From NCBI RefSeq assembly GCF_000412335.2, contig NZ_KE161030.1, positions 1,490,031 to 1,554,030 of the forward strand: a stretch of DNA of 64,000 nucleotides, given 5' to 3'. Shown here piece by piece: positions 49,909-59,362 of the stretch (its first letter is position 1; each line of letters opens with the position of its first letter). Position numbers and translations under genes: made by a program. Source of the stretch: Cedecea davisae DSM 4568 (GTDB taxonomy: Bacteria > Pseudomonadota > Gammaproteobacteria > Enterobacterales > Enterobacteriaceae). Below the pieces are notes generated by a model, which made no database searches, had not been told where the DNA came from, and saw only the letters and a program-made list of their open reading frames with translations.

Positions 49909-52110
49909 TTAGAACTGAACGGAGTAGTTCATACCGAAGGTGCGGCCGCGGCCTTTGTAGTCATACAGCGAAGCAGGGCCATAGCCCGGGCTGTAATACA
50001 GAGGCGCGCGCTGGCCCCAGACTGTGGTGTAGTCGCGGTCGAAGAGGTTTTCTACGCTAAGGCTAAGTTTACCCACCGGAAGCTGGTAGCTGCCGAGTAA
50101 ATCAACGGTAGTGTAGCCATCAATGCTGTATCCAGCGGCATCGCTTACGTTGAAGGACGTGGTGCTTTGAACGCGCAGGCTCCAAGGGTCCGGCGCCCAG
50201 CCGATATAAGCGGTTGCTTTCGATGGGCTGGCAACTTTCACATCATATTTCTGCCAGCTACCGTTCACTTTAGACTCGGTTTTCAGCACGTTAAAGTTTG
50301 CGCCGGTGCTCCAGTTGGTATCGGGAATAAAGTAATCCACCGCGCCTTCAACGCCGTAAATACGGCGTTTATCGTCAACTACGCTAATGGTCAGGTCTTT
50401 ATTCGCCAGCACGCTTTTATCGGACAGCGAGTAGTAAGCCGCAATCTGAGTGCGCAGGTTATCGCCGGTGTAGCGCCAGCCCAGCTCATAAGAGTCAACC
50501 TTCACGCCCTGCAACTTGCTGGCACTCACGTTCACGCTATTGGTCAGCGGCAGGTGGCCGTTAACCGCTGCGCCATAGGTTCCGCGGCCGTAGTACTTGC
50601 CCGGGTCCGGCAGTTCAACGCCCTGGGAGAAGTTTACCCAGGCCTGCTGGCGCTCGGTGATGTGCATCAGCAGCCCGGCGTTAAATAAGAAGTTGTCGTA
50701 ATCGGTGGAGCCGCCAGGAATCGCGTCGGCAGACTTCACTTTGCCGGAGGCAATCTGCTGCTGCTGGGCGAAGCCGATAAAATCATCGACCTTGTTCTCG
50801 GTGTACTGGTAACGCACGCCGCCGCTCAGGGTAAAGATTTCGTTGATGTCATAACTGGATTGCAGGAATGCAGCCAGATTGCTGATGTCGTAGCCCGGAT
50901 AACGGCCGGTGGTAAAGATTTTTTGGTTGTTCAGGCCGCCGGAAGCGCTTGCCTGGGCCAGATCGAAGAACATCTGGTTAGAGGTAAAGCGTTCATGGTC
51001 GGCGTCCAGACCGTAGGTCAGCTGCCAGCCGTCCAGCGGCTTGCTGTTCAGCGTCAGCTTGGCACCGTACTGATCGGTATCCTGCTGAGAGGAAGAGAAA
51101 GCGGTCGCTTTTTTATTCGCGTCTACGGTCGGGAACGGATAGAACATCAGCGATTCGTCGCGATAGTAAACCTGGCCTACCAGCTCCTGGCCGAGGAAAT
51201 CGCTATTAGAATACTGCATGCTAATCAGGTGACGCTCGGTGCCCGGAATACGGTCGGAATTCAGGCCCTTGCTCACATAAGGCGAGCTGCTGCCGCTAAT
51301 TGCCGAGAAGTTTTTCCCGAGATTCAGGCCGTAATCGTCGTCGCCCTGGCTTTTGTAATACTGGGTAATTAATTGCAACTGCTGGGTTTCATCGATATTC
51401 AGCGTACCGGTGCCCATTACGTCCAGGCGATCGGAGTATTGCAGGCCGGTCTGGGTGTTATCGAGCAGGGTGGCATCGCCGCTACCGTCATACCAGCCAC
51501 CAAATTTCTGATACGCCACCGACATACGGCCGGAGATATGCTCGTTGCCGCCGGAGATGGCGCTGGCAATACGCTCATCATGATCTTTGCTGCTGTTAAA
51601 GCCGCTTTTGGTGCCTGCCTCAAACTCCATCTGGGTTTCCGGCTGGCCTTTTTTGGTCACGATGTTGATAAGGCCGCCGGTGCTGCCGCCGCCGTACAGC
51701 GACGTTGCGCCGGAAATCACTTCAATATGTTCGATATTGAACGGATCGATAGAGTCCAGCTGGCGGCTGTCGGTGCGCGATGAATTGAGGCGCACGCCGT
51801 CAATCAGCACGACCAGCGGGCGGCCACGGACGTTCATGCCATAGTTAGTACGGCTCTGGCTGCTGACGTCCAGGCCGGGGATCAGCTGGGCCAGCGCGTC
51901 TTTAAGCTCTTTGCCGCCCTGGATCTGCTGCTCCAGTTCGGTTTTCTCAATCACCCAGGTGGTTTGGGCCATTTCAGCGACGGTGCGGTTGCTGCGGTTG
52001 GCGGAAACCACCATCGTCTCGTCGCTATTTTGCTGGGCAACCGCCGGCGCCATCATGGCGAGAAGCAGCGGGTTGAGCGCCCAAAGTGTGTGCTTTTTGG
52101 TTATCATCAT
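49909..52110 (-). CDS. iutA: Ferric aerobactin outer-membrane receptor IutA
   Basis: 733-residue TonB-dependent receptor, the same length as IutA of plasmid ColV. Signal peptide 1-25 (MMAPAVA-QQ), TonB-box region DETMVVSA, plug domain with RSRTNYGMNVRGRPLVVLID and GGGSTGGLINIVT, then a 22-strand barrel ending in phenylalanine (NYSVQF). Similarity to ColV IutA is high along the length. GAAGGA ribosome-binding site; the leader forms a small hairpin and is separated from iucD by an ERIC-like repeat. Confidence 0.97.
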   Translation of the reverse strand: MMITKKHTLWALNPLLLAMMAPAVAQQNSDETMVVSANRSNRTVAEMAQTTWVIEKTELEQQIQGGKELKDALAQLIPGLDVSSQSRTNYGMNVRGRPLVVLIDGVRLNSSRTDSRQLDSIDPFNIEHIEVISGATSLYGGGSTGGLINIVTKKGQPETQMEFEAGTKSGFNSSKDHDERIASAISGGNEHISGRMSVAYQKFGGWYDGSGDATLLDNTQTGLQYSDRLDVMGTGTLNIDETQQLQLITQYYKSQGDDDYGLNLGKNFSAISGSSSPYVSKGLNSDRIPGTERHLISMQYSNSDFLGQELVGQVYYRDESLMFYPFPTVDANKKATAFSSSQQDTDQYGAKLTLNSKPLDGWQLTYGLDADHERFTSNQMFFDLAQASASGGLNNQKIFTTGRYPGYDISNLAAFLQSSYDINEIFTLSGGVRYQYTENKVDDFIGFAQQQQIASGKVKSADAIPGGSTDYDNFLFNAGLLMHITERQQAWVNFSQGVELPDPGKYYGRGTYGAAVNGHLPLTNSVNVSASKLQGVKVDSYELGWRYTGDNLRTQIAAYYSLSDKSVLANKDLTISVVDDKRRIYGVEGAVDYFIPDTNWSTGANFNVLKTESKVNGSWQKYDVKVASPSKATAYIGWAPDPWSLRVQSTTSFNVSDAAGYSIDGYTTVDLLGSYQLPVGKLSLSVENLFDRDYTTVWGQRAPLYYSPGYGPASLYDYKGRGRTFGMNYSVQF

Positions 52111-52122
52111 TGTTCCTTCAAC

Positions 52123-52142
52123 GGGCTAACAAAAATTAGCCC
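52123..52142 (-). promoter_or_regulatory. Hairpin in the iutA leader
   Basis: gggctaa / ttagccc around a 6-nt loop, 13 bases upstream of the iutA start and next to its ribosome-binding site. Confidence 0.5.
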
Positions 52143-52154
52143 AAAGATGCTGTG

Positions 52155-52276
52155 TCCTCGTCATCCTTCAAACAGCAGCGGTGTTGGCTGCCTTCACGTC
52201 ACCCCATCACGTAGTTATCTACGCTCAGGGGATGTCGTTCAGTTGCCGCCTGGCTGCATTTCGAATGATTTAGAGG
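52155..52276. repeat. ERIC-like repeat between iucD and iutA
   Basis: About 122 bp resembling, in reverse complement, the enterobacterial repetitive intergenic consensus: cgtcatccttcaaa, gttggctgc, tcacccca with central cacgtagttatctacg, caggggat, gttgccgcctggctgca and tcgaatgatttaga in the ERIC order. The central part is an imperfect inverted repeat. It covers the whole iucD-iutA gap and reaches 38 bases into iucD. Confidence 0.8.
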
Positions 52277-53594
52277 AAAAGTGTGTTAAAGAAGCAGCAT
52301 TCTGCTGCGGTTTTTCCCGGCTGCCGCTGCGCCATTGGATCAACGCTGGCGGCGTACTGAGATCGAACAAATCACGCCCCAGTGCGCGATTCAGAATACG
52401 GGCGGAGCGCCAGGCCATCAGGCTTAGCTGTGGCTCGGCAATGCCGTGCGTTTGCATACTGGCGTTAACCGCAAAGATGTTGTTTTCTTTCGGGCCATCC
52501 CACTCCAGCGTAAAGTCGTCACGTACCCGGAAGTTGCACTCGTCGCGCATCGCCATTTTCGGCATCAGCGGGGAGAGCATCTGCGGCAGAGTTGGGCGGT
52601 AGCCGGTAGCGAAGATAACTACGTCGCTGTCGAGCGTGTCGTAGCCTTTATCCAGATGGTGCTCCAGCAGCAACTGCCAGCCCTGGCCACGGCTCTCAAG
52701 GCCGGTCACAGAACGGCTTGGCAGCAGGCGCGCGTTACGCGGCAGACCCTGCACTTCGAAGCGGTGATACAGCTCGCGGTAGATGGTCAGCAGCGAGTCG
52801 GCGGTGATGCCGTCGGAGGTCATCTTCTGCTCATCCAGCATTTTCTGGCGCGCTTTTTCATCCAGGCCAACAAAGCCTGAAACGTATTCCGGCGTGAAGT
52901 ATTCGTTGGCAAATGCCGCTTCATCCAGGGCGTTGAAGTTATTGCGGCGTGAAACCCAGTTAACTTCGGCCACTTCTCCCCATGCGCCACGGAAGGCGTT
53001 CAGGAACAGGTCGGCACCGCTTTGCCCGCCGCCGACAACCGTTACGCGTTTGCCGCTCAGGTTCGGCAGGCGCAGGCTCATTTCGCTGGCGTGGAAGCAG
53101 GTTGGGGTAGCGGTCTTCACGCACGGCGGCAGGTGTGGCTGCTTGCCGATGCCGAGGCAGATATTGCGGGCGAGGGTTTCGCCCTGGCCGGTTTGCACCA
53201 CAAACAGCTGGCGGCGTTCGTCAAAATCAACGCGTTCGACCGTCTGGTTAAAGTGCAGGTTATTCATGCCTTCTGCGGCCCAGCGAAGGTAGTCGGAGAA
53301 CTCGTCGCGCGAGACGGTGCGCAGCTCGGTGGTCAGGAAGCGGTAGAATTTCTTGCGCTTCACCAGGTAGTTCACAAAGCTGAACGGGCTGGTGGGTGCC
53401 ACGGCGCTGACCAGGTCTTTCAGGAACATGGTCTGCATATGGCAGTCCGGCACCAGCATGCCCGGGTGCCATGCAAAGTCGGGACGGCTGTCGAAAAACC
53501 GGCTGCTAAATCCCTCTGCTTCGTGTGACAGCGCCGCAATGCTCAGGTTAAACGGGCCGATACCTACGCCAATAAAATCAACAGTGTTTGTCAT
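52239..53594 (-). CDS. iucD: L-lysine N6-monooxygenase IucD
   Basis: 451-residue FAD/NADPH enzyme that hydroxylates lysine, first step of aerobactin synthesis. FAD motif IGVGIGPFNLSIAAL (residues 9-23), NADPH motif VVGGGQSGADLFLNAF, and the C-terminal FATGYRP signature of N-hydroxylating monooxygenases. The sequence follows ColV IucD to ALIQWRSG; the remaining 24 or so residues are unlike it as I recall, and the last 12 are encoded by the ERIC-like repeat. The start lies 3 bases after the iucC stop. Confidence 0.96.
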   Translation of the reverse strand: MTNTVDFIGVGIGPFNLSIAALSHEAEGFSSRFFDSRPDFAWHPGMLVPDCHMQTMFLKDLVSAVAPTSPFSFVNYLVKRKKFYRFLTTELRTVSRDEFSDYLRWAAEGMNNLHFNQTVERVDFDERRQLFVVQTGQGETLARNICLGIGKQPHLPPCVKTATPTCFHASEMSLRLPNLSGKRVTVVGGGQSGADLFLNAFRGAWGEVAEVNWVSRRNNFNALDEAAFANEYFTPEYVSGFVGLDEKARQKMLDEQKMTSDGITADSLLTIYRELYHRFEVQGLPRNARLLPSRSVTGLESRGQGWQLLLEHHLDKGYDTLDSDVVIFATGYRPTLPQMLSPLMPKMAMRDECNFRVRDDFTLEWDGPKENNIFAVNASMQTHGIAEPQLSLMAWRSARILNRALGRDLFDLSTPPALIQWRSGSREKPQQNAASLTHFSSKSFEMQPGGN

Positions 53595-53597
53595 AAT

Positions 53598-55331
53598 TCA
53601 ATCCCTGGTTACCAGCCACAACGGGTTTTGCAGATCCTCGAGGTAATTCGGCAGCATGCGGCTGCCTCCGTCCTGGTCAGGCCAGGTCAGTTTTACCGGG
53701 TTCAGCACAACGCGGATGATTTGTGGCTTAAAGAGTGAGAAAAGCGCAAAGCGCGCCGACATTTGCGGATGTTGCTGCATGTAATCACTCAACACTGCGG
53801 CCAGCAGTTGGTAAAAACGTCTCTCCGGCACGCCGAGGCGGGCCATAAGCGGCGAAACAAAGCGCAGTACCGTAACGAAGTGGCCGGTCTGCAAATCATG
53901 AATTAAGTAATCGGCGCTCAGGCGGGCGGTAACATCCCGCACTTCCTGAGGCAGGGAGTCCATCTCCGGGAACTCATCCTTCACCAGACGCATATCGCCC
54001 TGAAAATCTTTCAGCAGGACGCGCTGCGGCACGCCATCTTTCATGGCGAGAGTAATATTTTGCCCGTGGGCAATCAGCGCTACGCCGTAGCGGCAGAGCA
54101 GGTGATAAAGCGGCACGACCACCGTGCGGAACATCTGGCTGAGCCAGGTTTCAGCATCCAGGCCTGACTGGGCGATATACGCCCCGATCAGCGGCCGGTT
54201 GTTTTCGTCGCACTCCATCAGGGTCGCCATCAGGATCGGGGTTTCGTCCGGCTTCAGCCAGCGGCTCGGGTTTTCACGCCAGATTACGCCCAGCATTTCC
54301 TGGTAGCGATAGGGCGCCTGAGCCAGCGCGGCGTAGCCTTCATGGGAAACGTAGCCCGCAGCGGGCTCGCCGAGGATGACGGCTCCGGTTTGCCTGAGCG
54401 TGTCGTCCGTGGCGAAGACGTTCTGAAGCCAGCGCGAGGCCAGCGGTCCGGCGGCAATGTATTTGCCGGGAATACCGCGATAGCAGGAGGTGTTATAGAT
54501 GGTCAGCGGCAGCTTGATATCCAGCCCGCCCTGGCGGCTGGCGTTGGTCAGGGTACGCAGCGACTGCTGGGCCAGCCATTGGTCGCCAAATTCCCCGAGG
54601 GAAATCATCTTGCCTTCGGCCAGGTCAGCAACGAAATCAAGGGCGATTTTCTGCTGCCATTGCCACGGATGAACCGGCAGCGGCAGCCAGCTATCGTCCA
54701 GGCCATTCTCCTGCCAGGCCTGGTTAAAGCGGGCGTACTCCTGCGGGTCCATCGCGGCGCTAAGCAGTTGCTGAATATCCAGCTCGCTGTCGCAGCGCCA
54801 GACCATATGGTCGCGCTTTACCGCCAGCCAGTGCAGGCGGAAGGTATTGGCGTACTCCGGGGCGTAACGCTCCAGCGCCTCTTTACCCCAGCCGCGGCGG
54901 CCCTTGTTGAAGGCGAATTTCGGGTGGCCGCTCAGCAGGCATTGTAGGCGATCCGGATCCAGGGCGATAAGCTCGCTGGCGCTCATACCCCGGCGGGCGT
55001 TAAGCAATTGCAGGTCGCCAAGCAGCGTGGCGTACAGATCCTGCATATGCTCGGCGACGGTGGCATCGCTCATCGAGAGCACCGGCTTGAGCTGCATCAG
55101 CAGGGTTTGGGCCAGTACCGGTTCGTCCGCGCAGCGCAGGGTTTGCGCGTCAATCCACAGCCAGCCCCAGATCCCGCGCTCGGCGCTGAAGTGCCACTCT
55201 GCGCCGGGCAGGCCGATGCAGTAGCGGTTATCGCCCTGAGATTCGGCCTGGAAAACCTGCTCATACTCCAGCTCGGCCAGCATTTTTGCCACCAGCTGGC
55301 GGTTTACAAAATCCCAATCCTTGCGATTCAT
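53598..55331 (-). CDS. iucC: Aerobactin synthase IucC
   Basis: 577-residue NIS (NRPS-independent siderophore) synthetase, type C, which joins the second N6-acetyl-N6-hydroxylysine to the citryl intermediate made by IucA. ATP and citrate-site motifs: LLSGHPKFAFNKGRRGWG, LPVHPWQWQQ, RTLTNASRQGG-type loop and VALIAHGQNITLAMKDG, KDFQGDM. Its ATG overlaps the iucB stop by one base, so translation is coupled. Confidence 0.97.
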   Translation of the reverse strand: MNRKDWDFVNRQLVAKMLAELEYEQVFQAESQGDNRYCIGLPGAEWHFSAERGIWGWLWIDAQTLRCADEPVLAQTLLMQLKPVLSMSDATVAEHMQDLYATLLGDLQLLNARRGMSASELIALDPDRLQCLLSGHPKFAFNKGRRGWGKEALERYAPEYANTFRLHWLAVKRDHMVWRCDSELDIQQLLSAAMDPQEYARFNQAWQENGLDDSWLPLPVHPWQWQQKIALDFVADLAEGKMISLGEFGDQWLAQQSLRTLTNASRQGGLDIKLPLTIYNTSCYRGIPGKYIAAGPLASRWLQNVFATDDTLRQTGAVILGEPAAGYVSHEGYAALAQAPYRYQEMLGVIWRENPSRWLKPDETPILMATLMECDENNRPLIGAYIAQSGLDAETWLSQMFRTVVVPLYHLLCRYGVALIAHGQNITLAMKDGVPQRVLLKDFQGDMRLVKDEFPEMDSLPQEVRDVTARLSADYLIHDLQTGHFVTVLRFVSPLMARLGVPERRFYQLLAAVLSDYMQQHPQMSARFALFSLFKPQIIRVVLNPVKLTWPDQDGGSRMLPNYLEDLQNPLWLVTRD

Positions 55332-56278
55332 TACAGGCCCACCTCGTTGAAGAAGTTATCCCGGTTAGCCATCACCAGGCGCGAACGCTTATGCGGGAAG
55401 TCGAACTCTTTGATAGTCGCGTAGCCCGCAGGCTCCAGATGGCGGAACAGGCGCTGGTTGTCGGCGCGCGGCTCCAGCACGGTGCGTTGGGTACGCGGCT
55501 CGTCCAGCAGCAGGTAATGGGTCAGCCCGCGCAGCCAGCTTTGCACATAGTGCGCGCCGCGCCACTGCTGCTCGCCGACCAGAAGATGCAGGCCGCGGTC
55601 AAACGGCTGCCAGGCGTAGTGGCGGCCAATGCGGTCTTCCGGCGCCCAGTAAATTTCGAAATAGCTGAACGGCTGGTCGTCAAAGCAGCCGATTAGCGGG
55701 AAGGCGTGTGTGCCGGTAAGCTGGCGTTCGAGATAGGCGGTTTGCAGCTCCAGCGAGCCGCTTTGCTCCCAGAAATACTCGACGCGGGGATCGTTCATCC
55801 AGCGCGTAAAGCGCTCTGCATCAAGCGCCGGGTCGGCAACGCGGAAGCTCAGCGTCTTGCGGACTTTCGGATCGTAGCGACGGTAAACTTCGCCTTCCGG
55901 GCGAGCCGGGCGCTGCGGGAAATAAATCTCGCGTTCGGCATCAAATACCATCTCGCCGGAAGTGCGTTTCGCCGGGGTACTGAGCCACAGAGGCAGCTGC
56001 CAGAAGGCCGCGCGATGTACGATATCGCTTTTCAGATAGTCGAAGAGCACCAGGGCCTGCGGCTCCTCGCGCCATTCGGCGTAAGGCAGCACGATGGCTG
56101 AAAGCTGAGGCGCGGCAATAAACATCTGATCCAGCGCGTCGCGCAGCCAGCCGTCCGGCAGCAAGCCGGGCCAGTGCAGAACGGCGCTGTTATCCTGACC
56201 CCAGCCGATGTTCAGCTGTTTAGCGAGCTTTTCGCAGCGCAGGCCGTGCCCGCCGTGAACGATAGTTGCCTGAAACAT
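55331..56278 (-). CDS. iucB: N6-hydroxylysine O-acetyltransferase IucB
   Basis: 315-residue GNAT-type acetyltransferase that acetylates N6-hydroxylysine using acetyl-CoA, second step of aerobactin synthesis. C-terminal GNAT domain (about 130-300): FTRWMNDPRVEYFWEQSGSL, FSYFEIYWAPEDRIG, HLLVGEQQWRGAHYVQSWL. It begins directly after the iucA stop (TGA-ATG) and ends overlapping iucC. Confidence 0.95.
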   Translation of the reverse strand: MFQATIVHGGHGLRCEKLAKQLNIGWGQDNSAVLHWPGLLPDGWLRDALDQMFIAAPQLSAIVLPYAEWREEPQALVLFDYLKSDIVHRAAFWQLPLWLSTPAKRTSGEMVFDAEREIYFPQRPARPEGEVYRRYDPKVRKTLSFRVADPALDAERFTRWMNDPRVEYFWEQSGSLELQTAYLERQLTGTHAFPLIGCFDDQPFSYFEIYWAPEDRIGRHYAWQPFDRGLHLLVGEQQWRGAHYVQSWLRGLTHYLLLDEPRTQRTVLEPRADNQRLFRHLEPAGYATIKEFDFPHKRSRLVMANRDNFFNEVGL

Positions 56279-58006
56279 TCAGCCCTCCTGAGCCAGCAGC
56301 GGATTCACGAAATCAAAGTAGATAACCGAAGGATCGACGATGGTGTTTTCGTTGTGGTCGTGCAGGTAGCAGAAGAAGTTGCCCTTCACGTTCCAGTGCG
56401 GGCTTTCCAGCACGTAGTCGAGGCAGGTTTTATGAGTCACCTGGTCACGCACGGCGCTGAGCGAGTCGCGCACGCGGGCCATCAGGTTAGCTTCGCTATC
56501 CAGCCCGGCAGCACCCAGAGCGGCGGTAACCGCAAAAGTGGAGTTGACCAGCAGGTAATAAGGGAAATAGCGCAACAGCTGCTCGCGGCTAAAGACGTTC
56601 TCCGCCTGAGCCTCGCCGATGGTGTCCAGCCAGCCTGCGGCATGCGGCATAAACGCGCTGCCCTGGCAGTCACGGTAGATAAGGCCTATCGGCAAGTCCT
56701 GCTGCATTTCGACCAGAATATTTTGCTGGTGGGCCAGCAGCACCAGGCCGTAATCCGCTTCGGCGGTGAAGAGCGGCTTCAGTACCTGCTGGCAGTAGGC
56801 TTCAACCCAGGCATGGGCTGCCTGCTGCACGGTAATATTCAGGCGAGTGCTAAGGCGTTTAACCGCGGCAACCAGCAGCGAATCGCCGCCGTCAGGCGCA
56901 GACTGGGTCAGAGAGACCAGCACGTTGGTCTGGCTCTGCGGCTGTTCAACCAGCAGGTTCTCACGCAGGGCGAACAGGCTCTCTTCCATAATATTGCCGT
57001 GCAAATCTCTCAGCCCGGCCCAGCCGTCTTCCTGCATCACGCGGAAGGTCGGGAAGCGCGCCTGCAAATCCTGCCAGCGTTCGGTTTGTGCCAGGCGGGC
57101 CAGGCGCATTCCGCGCTTCACTTCTTTCACCGATAAGGTGCGCACCGAGTTGGTCAGACGCACGCTCAGGGAAAACTTAATCATGTCGCGGCTGGTAGCG
57201 CAGTAAAGCGAGCGGGAAGAGGTGGTTGGCAGCCATGGCGCACCGGCTTCGCCTAAATCTTTTATCAGATTTCTGGCGACTAATTGCTGGCACCATTCCT
57301 GCTCCAGCAGGTACTCCGCCTGCCACGGATGCAGCGGGAACAGCCACTGATTATCGCTTAACTCGTTCAGCAACTGCGGAGCATTTTCAGCGGCAAAGCG
57401 CGTCAGGCGCTGCTGCAAATTAAGGTGCAGACTTTCGCCCGCCAGCTGGGCCTTATCGACCGCAAACCAGCGCAGCGGGAAGTGCGGGGCGAAGTCCGGT
57501 AGATAGCGCTCGGCTTCCTGCTGATTAAAGGGTTCGTGAGACTTAGGCGCAGGATGGAAGGCATGGCCGACCAATAATGCCTGCTCCGCCTCGCCAAAAT
57601 TCAGCGCCTGCTCGCGCAGCCCGCTCCAGTCGTGGCGGGAGTCAATTGCCTGCTGAGTATGGGCATGGCTTTCCATCACGCGCTGATAAAACGCCTCGCA
57701 GCCGGTGGCCGGGAGCATTTGCTGGTGCTGGAGTTTATCGACAATAAGCTGGGAGAGGGTGGCAAAATCAACCGGCTGGCTGCCGGTAGCGTTGACCAGG
57801 CGAGCCGGGAATTCAAAGCGGTGATGCTGGGTGGGAGAGAAATAAGCCACTTTAAAGTGCAGAGCTTGCTGTTCACCCAGCGGGATAATTAGTTCGGCTG
57901 GCTGGCTTTCGGTAAGACGCCAGTCGTTGGTTTCACGGACCAGGGAATTGAGGAAGCACTGCGCGGCCACATCCCAGGCCAGAGTTTTATTTGGCAAAGT
58001 CATCAT
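56279..58006 (-). CDS. iucA: N2-citryl-N6-acetyl-N6-hydroxylysine synthase IucA
   Basis: 575-residue NIS synthetase, type A, joining citrate to the first acetylated hydroxylysine. Motifs: VGHAFHPAPKSHEPF, LFPLHPWQAEYLLEQEW, PTTSSRSLYCATSRDMIKFS, GLVLLAHQQNILVEMQQ, YRDCQGSAF. Start chosen at the first of two adjacent ATGs after GGAAAC, matching the ColV IucA N-terminus; a longer frame from 58072 would run through the Fur boxes. First gene of iucABCD-iutA. Confidence 0.96.
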   Translation of the reverse strand: MMTLPNKTLAWDVAAQCFLNSLVRETNDWRLTESQPAELIIPLGEQQALHFKVAYFSPTQHHRFEFPARLVNATGSQPVDFATLSQLIVDKLQHQQMLPATGCEAFYQRVMESHAHTQQAIDSRHDWSGLREQALNFGEAEQALLVGHAFHPAPKSHEPFNQQEAERYLPDFAPHFPLRWFAVDKAQLAGESLHLNLQQRLTRFAAENAPQLLNELSDNQWLFPLHPWQAEYLLEQEWCQQLVARNLIKDLGEAGAPWLPTTSSRSLYCATSRDMIKFSLSVRLTNSVRTLSVKEVKRGMRLARLAQTERWQDLQARFPTFRVMQEDGWAGLRDLHGNIMEESLFALRENLLVEQPQSQTNVLVSLTQSAPDGGDSLLVAAVKRLSTRLNITVQQAAHAWVEAYCQQVLKPLFTAEADYGLVLLAHQQNILVEMQQDLPIGLIYRDCQGSAFMPHAAGWLDTIGEAQAENVFSREQLLRYFPYYLLVNSTFAVTAALGAAGLDSEANLMARVRDSLSAVRDQVTHKTCLDYVLESPHWNVKGNFFCYLHDHNENTIVDPSVIYFDFVNPLLAQEG

Positions 58007-58045
58007 CAAACAGTTTCCACGCGTTATGATAATGCGAATTTTGCC

Positions 58046-58064
58046 GATAACGGTTCTCATTATC
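58046..58064. promoter_or_regulatory. Fur box between iucA and the MFS transporter gene
   Basis: Minus strand gataatgagaaccgttatc matches 16 of 19 bases of the classical Fur box. Further overlapping NATWAT repeats extend to about 58023 and 58076, as in the aerobactin promoter of ColV, so Fur probably binds in series and controls both directions. Confidence 0.85.
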
Positions 58065-58135
58065 AATAACAATTGTTAGAATCGCTAAAATAAATTTTAC
58101 AAATACGCACAATCACTCTACGGGTTAGCAACACT

Positions 58136-59347
58136 TTGACATCTCTCGACGTCGCGGCCGCGCCGCAAAAATCCCTTTCCTGCTGGCCGCTTGCGCTTAG
58201 CGCCGGGTTGCTCGGCGTCGGGCAGAACGGACTGCTGGTTGCCATCCCCGTGCTGGTGATTCAGACAAACCTGAGCCTGTCCGTCTGGGCGGCTTTACTG
58301 ACTCTGGGGTCGATGCTGTTTTTGCCGTCCTCGCCCTGGTGGGGAAAACAAATTGCCCGCCTGGGCAGTAAGCCCGTGGTGCTATGGGCGCTGGCCGGGT
58401 ATGGCGCGAGCTTTACTCTGTTGGGGTTGGGCAGCGCACTGCTGGCAACCCATGCGGTAACGGGGGCCGTCGGGCTGGGGATATTAATTGTCGCGCGTAT
58501 TATCTACGGCCTTACCGTCTCGGCGATGGTGCCTGCCTGCCAGGTGTGGGCGCTACAGCGGGCGGGCGAGGGCAAGAGGATGGCGGCGCTGGCAACCATC
58601 AGCTCCGGGCTGAGCAGCGGCCGCCTGTTCGGGCCTCTATGTGCCGCCGGTATGCTGGCTATTCATCCTCTCGCGCCGCTGGGGCTGCTGATGGTGGCAC
58701 CCTTGCTGGCGCTGGTGATGCTGCTGCGCCTGCCGGGTACGCCACCTCTGCCCGCCAGCGAACGTAAAAGTGCCCGCCTGCGCCTCGACTGCATGCCTTA
58801 TCTGCTGTGCGCCATTCTGCTTTCTGCGGCGGTCAGCCTGATGCAGCTTGGGCTTTCTCCGGCGCTTACCCGGCAGTTCGCTACCGATACCGCCGCCATC
58901 AGCCATCAGGTTGCCTGGCTGCTGAGCCTGGCCGCAGTGGCTTCATTACTCGCCCAGTTCGTTATTCTTCGCCCGCAGCGCATGGCCCCGATGTCGCTGC
59001 TGCTGAGCGCCGGTGCCCTAATGATTTGCGGCCTGGCGATGATGATTTCCGTAGAGCTGTGGCTGTTTTATCTCGGCTGCGCGCTGCTTTCATTTGGCGC
59101 GGCGCTGGCCACCCCGGCCTACCAGCTGCTGCTGAACGACAAGCTTGCCGACGGCGCGGGGGCAGGCTGGATTGCCACCAGCCACACTCTGGGCTACGGC
59201 TTATGTGCATTACTGGTGCCGCTGGTGTCCAAAACCGGCGCTGAAGCGGCATTGATTACGGTGGCTTTTTTGGCCGCAGTGTTATTTACCGTGGTGTCCG
59301 GCGTTATCTGGCGCAGTCGCCACCGTTCACGTCATTCTGCAATTTAA
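58136..59347 (+). CDS. shiF: ShiF-like MFS transporter of the aerobactin locus
   Basis: 403-residue, 12-helix major facilitator protein. Motifs ALSAGLLGVGQNGLLVAIPV and ALATISSGLSSGRLFGP match ShiF, which lies next to iucA in Shigella islands and ColV-type plasmids. It starts with TTG (TTGACATCT), with no better in-frame start or strong ribosome-binding site, so the start is uncertain. ShiF is suspected to export aerobactin or supply a precursor; not proven. It is divergent from iucA and shares the Fur region. Confidence 0.85.
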   Translation: MTSLDVAAAPQKSLSCWPLALSAGLLGVGQNGLLVAIPVLVIQTNLSLSVWAALLTLGSMLFLPSSPWWGKQIARLGSKPVVLWALAGYGASFTLLGLGSALLATHAVTGAVGLGILIVARIIYGLTVSAMVPACQVWALQRAGEGKRMAALATISSGLSSGRLFGPLCAAGMLAIHPLAPLGLLMVAPLLALVMLLRLPGTPPLPASERKSARLRLDCMPYLLCAILLSAAVSLMQLGLSPALTRQFATDTAAISHQVAWLLSLAAVASLLAQFVILRPQRMAPMSLLLSAGALMICGLAMMISVELWLFYLGCALLSFGAALATPAYQLLLNDKLADGAGAGWIATSHTLGYGLCALLVPLVSKTGAEAALITVAFLAAVLFTVVSGVIWRSRHRSRHSAI

Positions 59348-59362
59348 GCGTAAGGAAAAGTT

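Noticed and set aside
56174..57136. 320-codon open frame on the plus strand opposite iucA
   Set aside because: Antisense to the conserved IucA coding sequence with no independent support.
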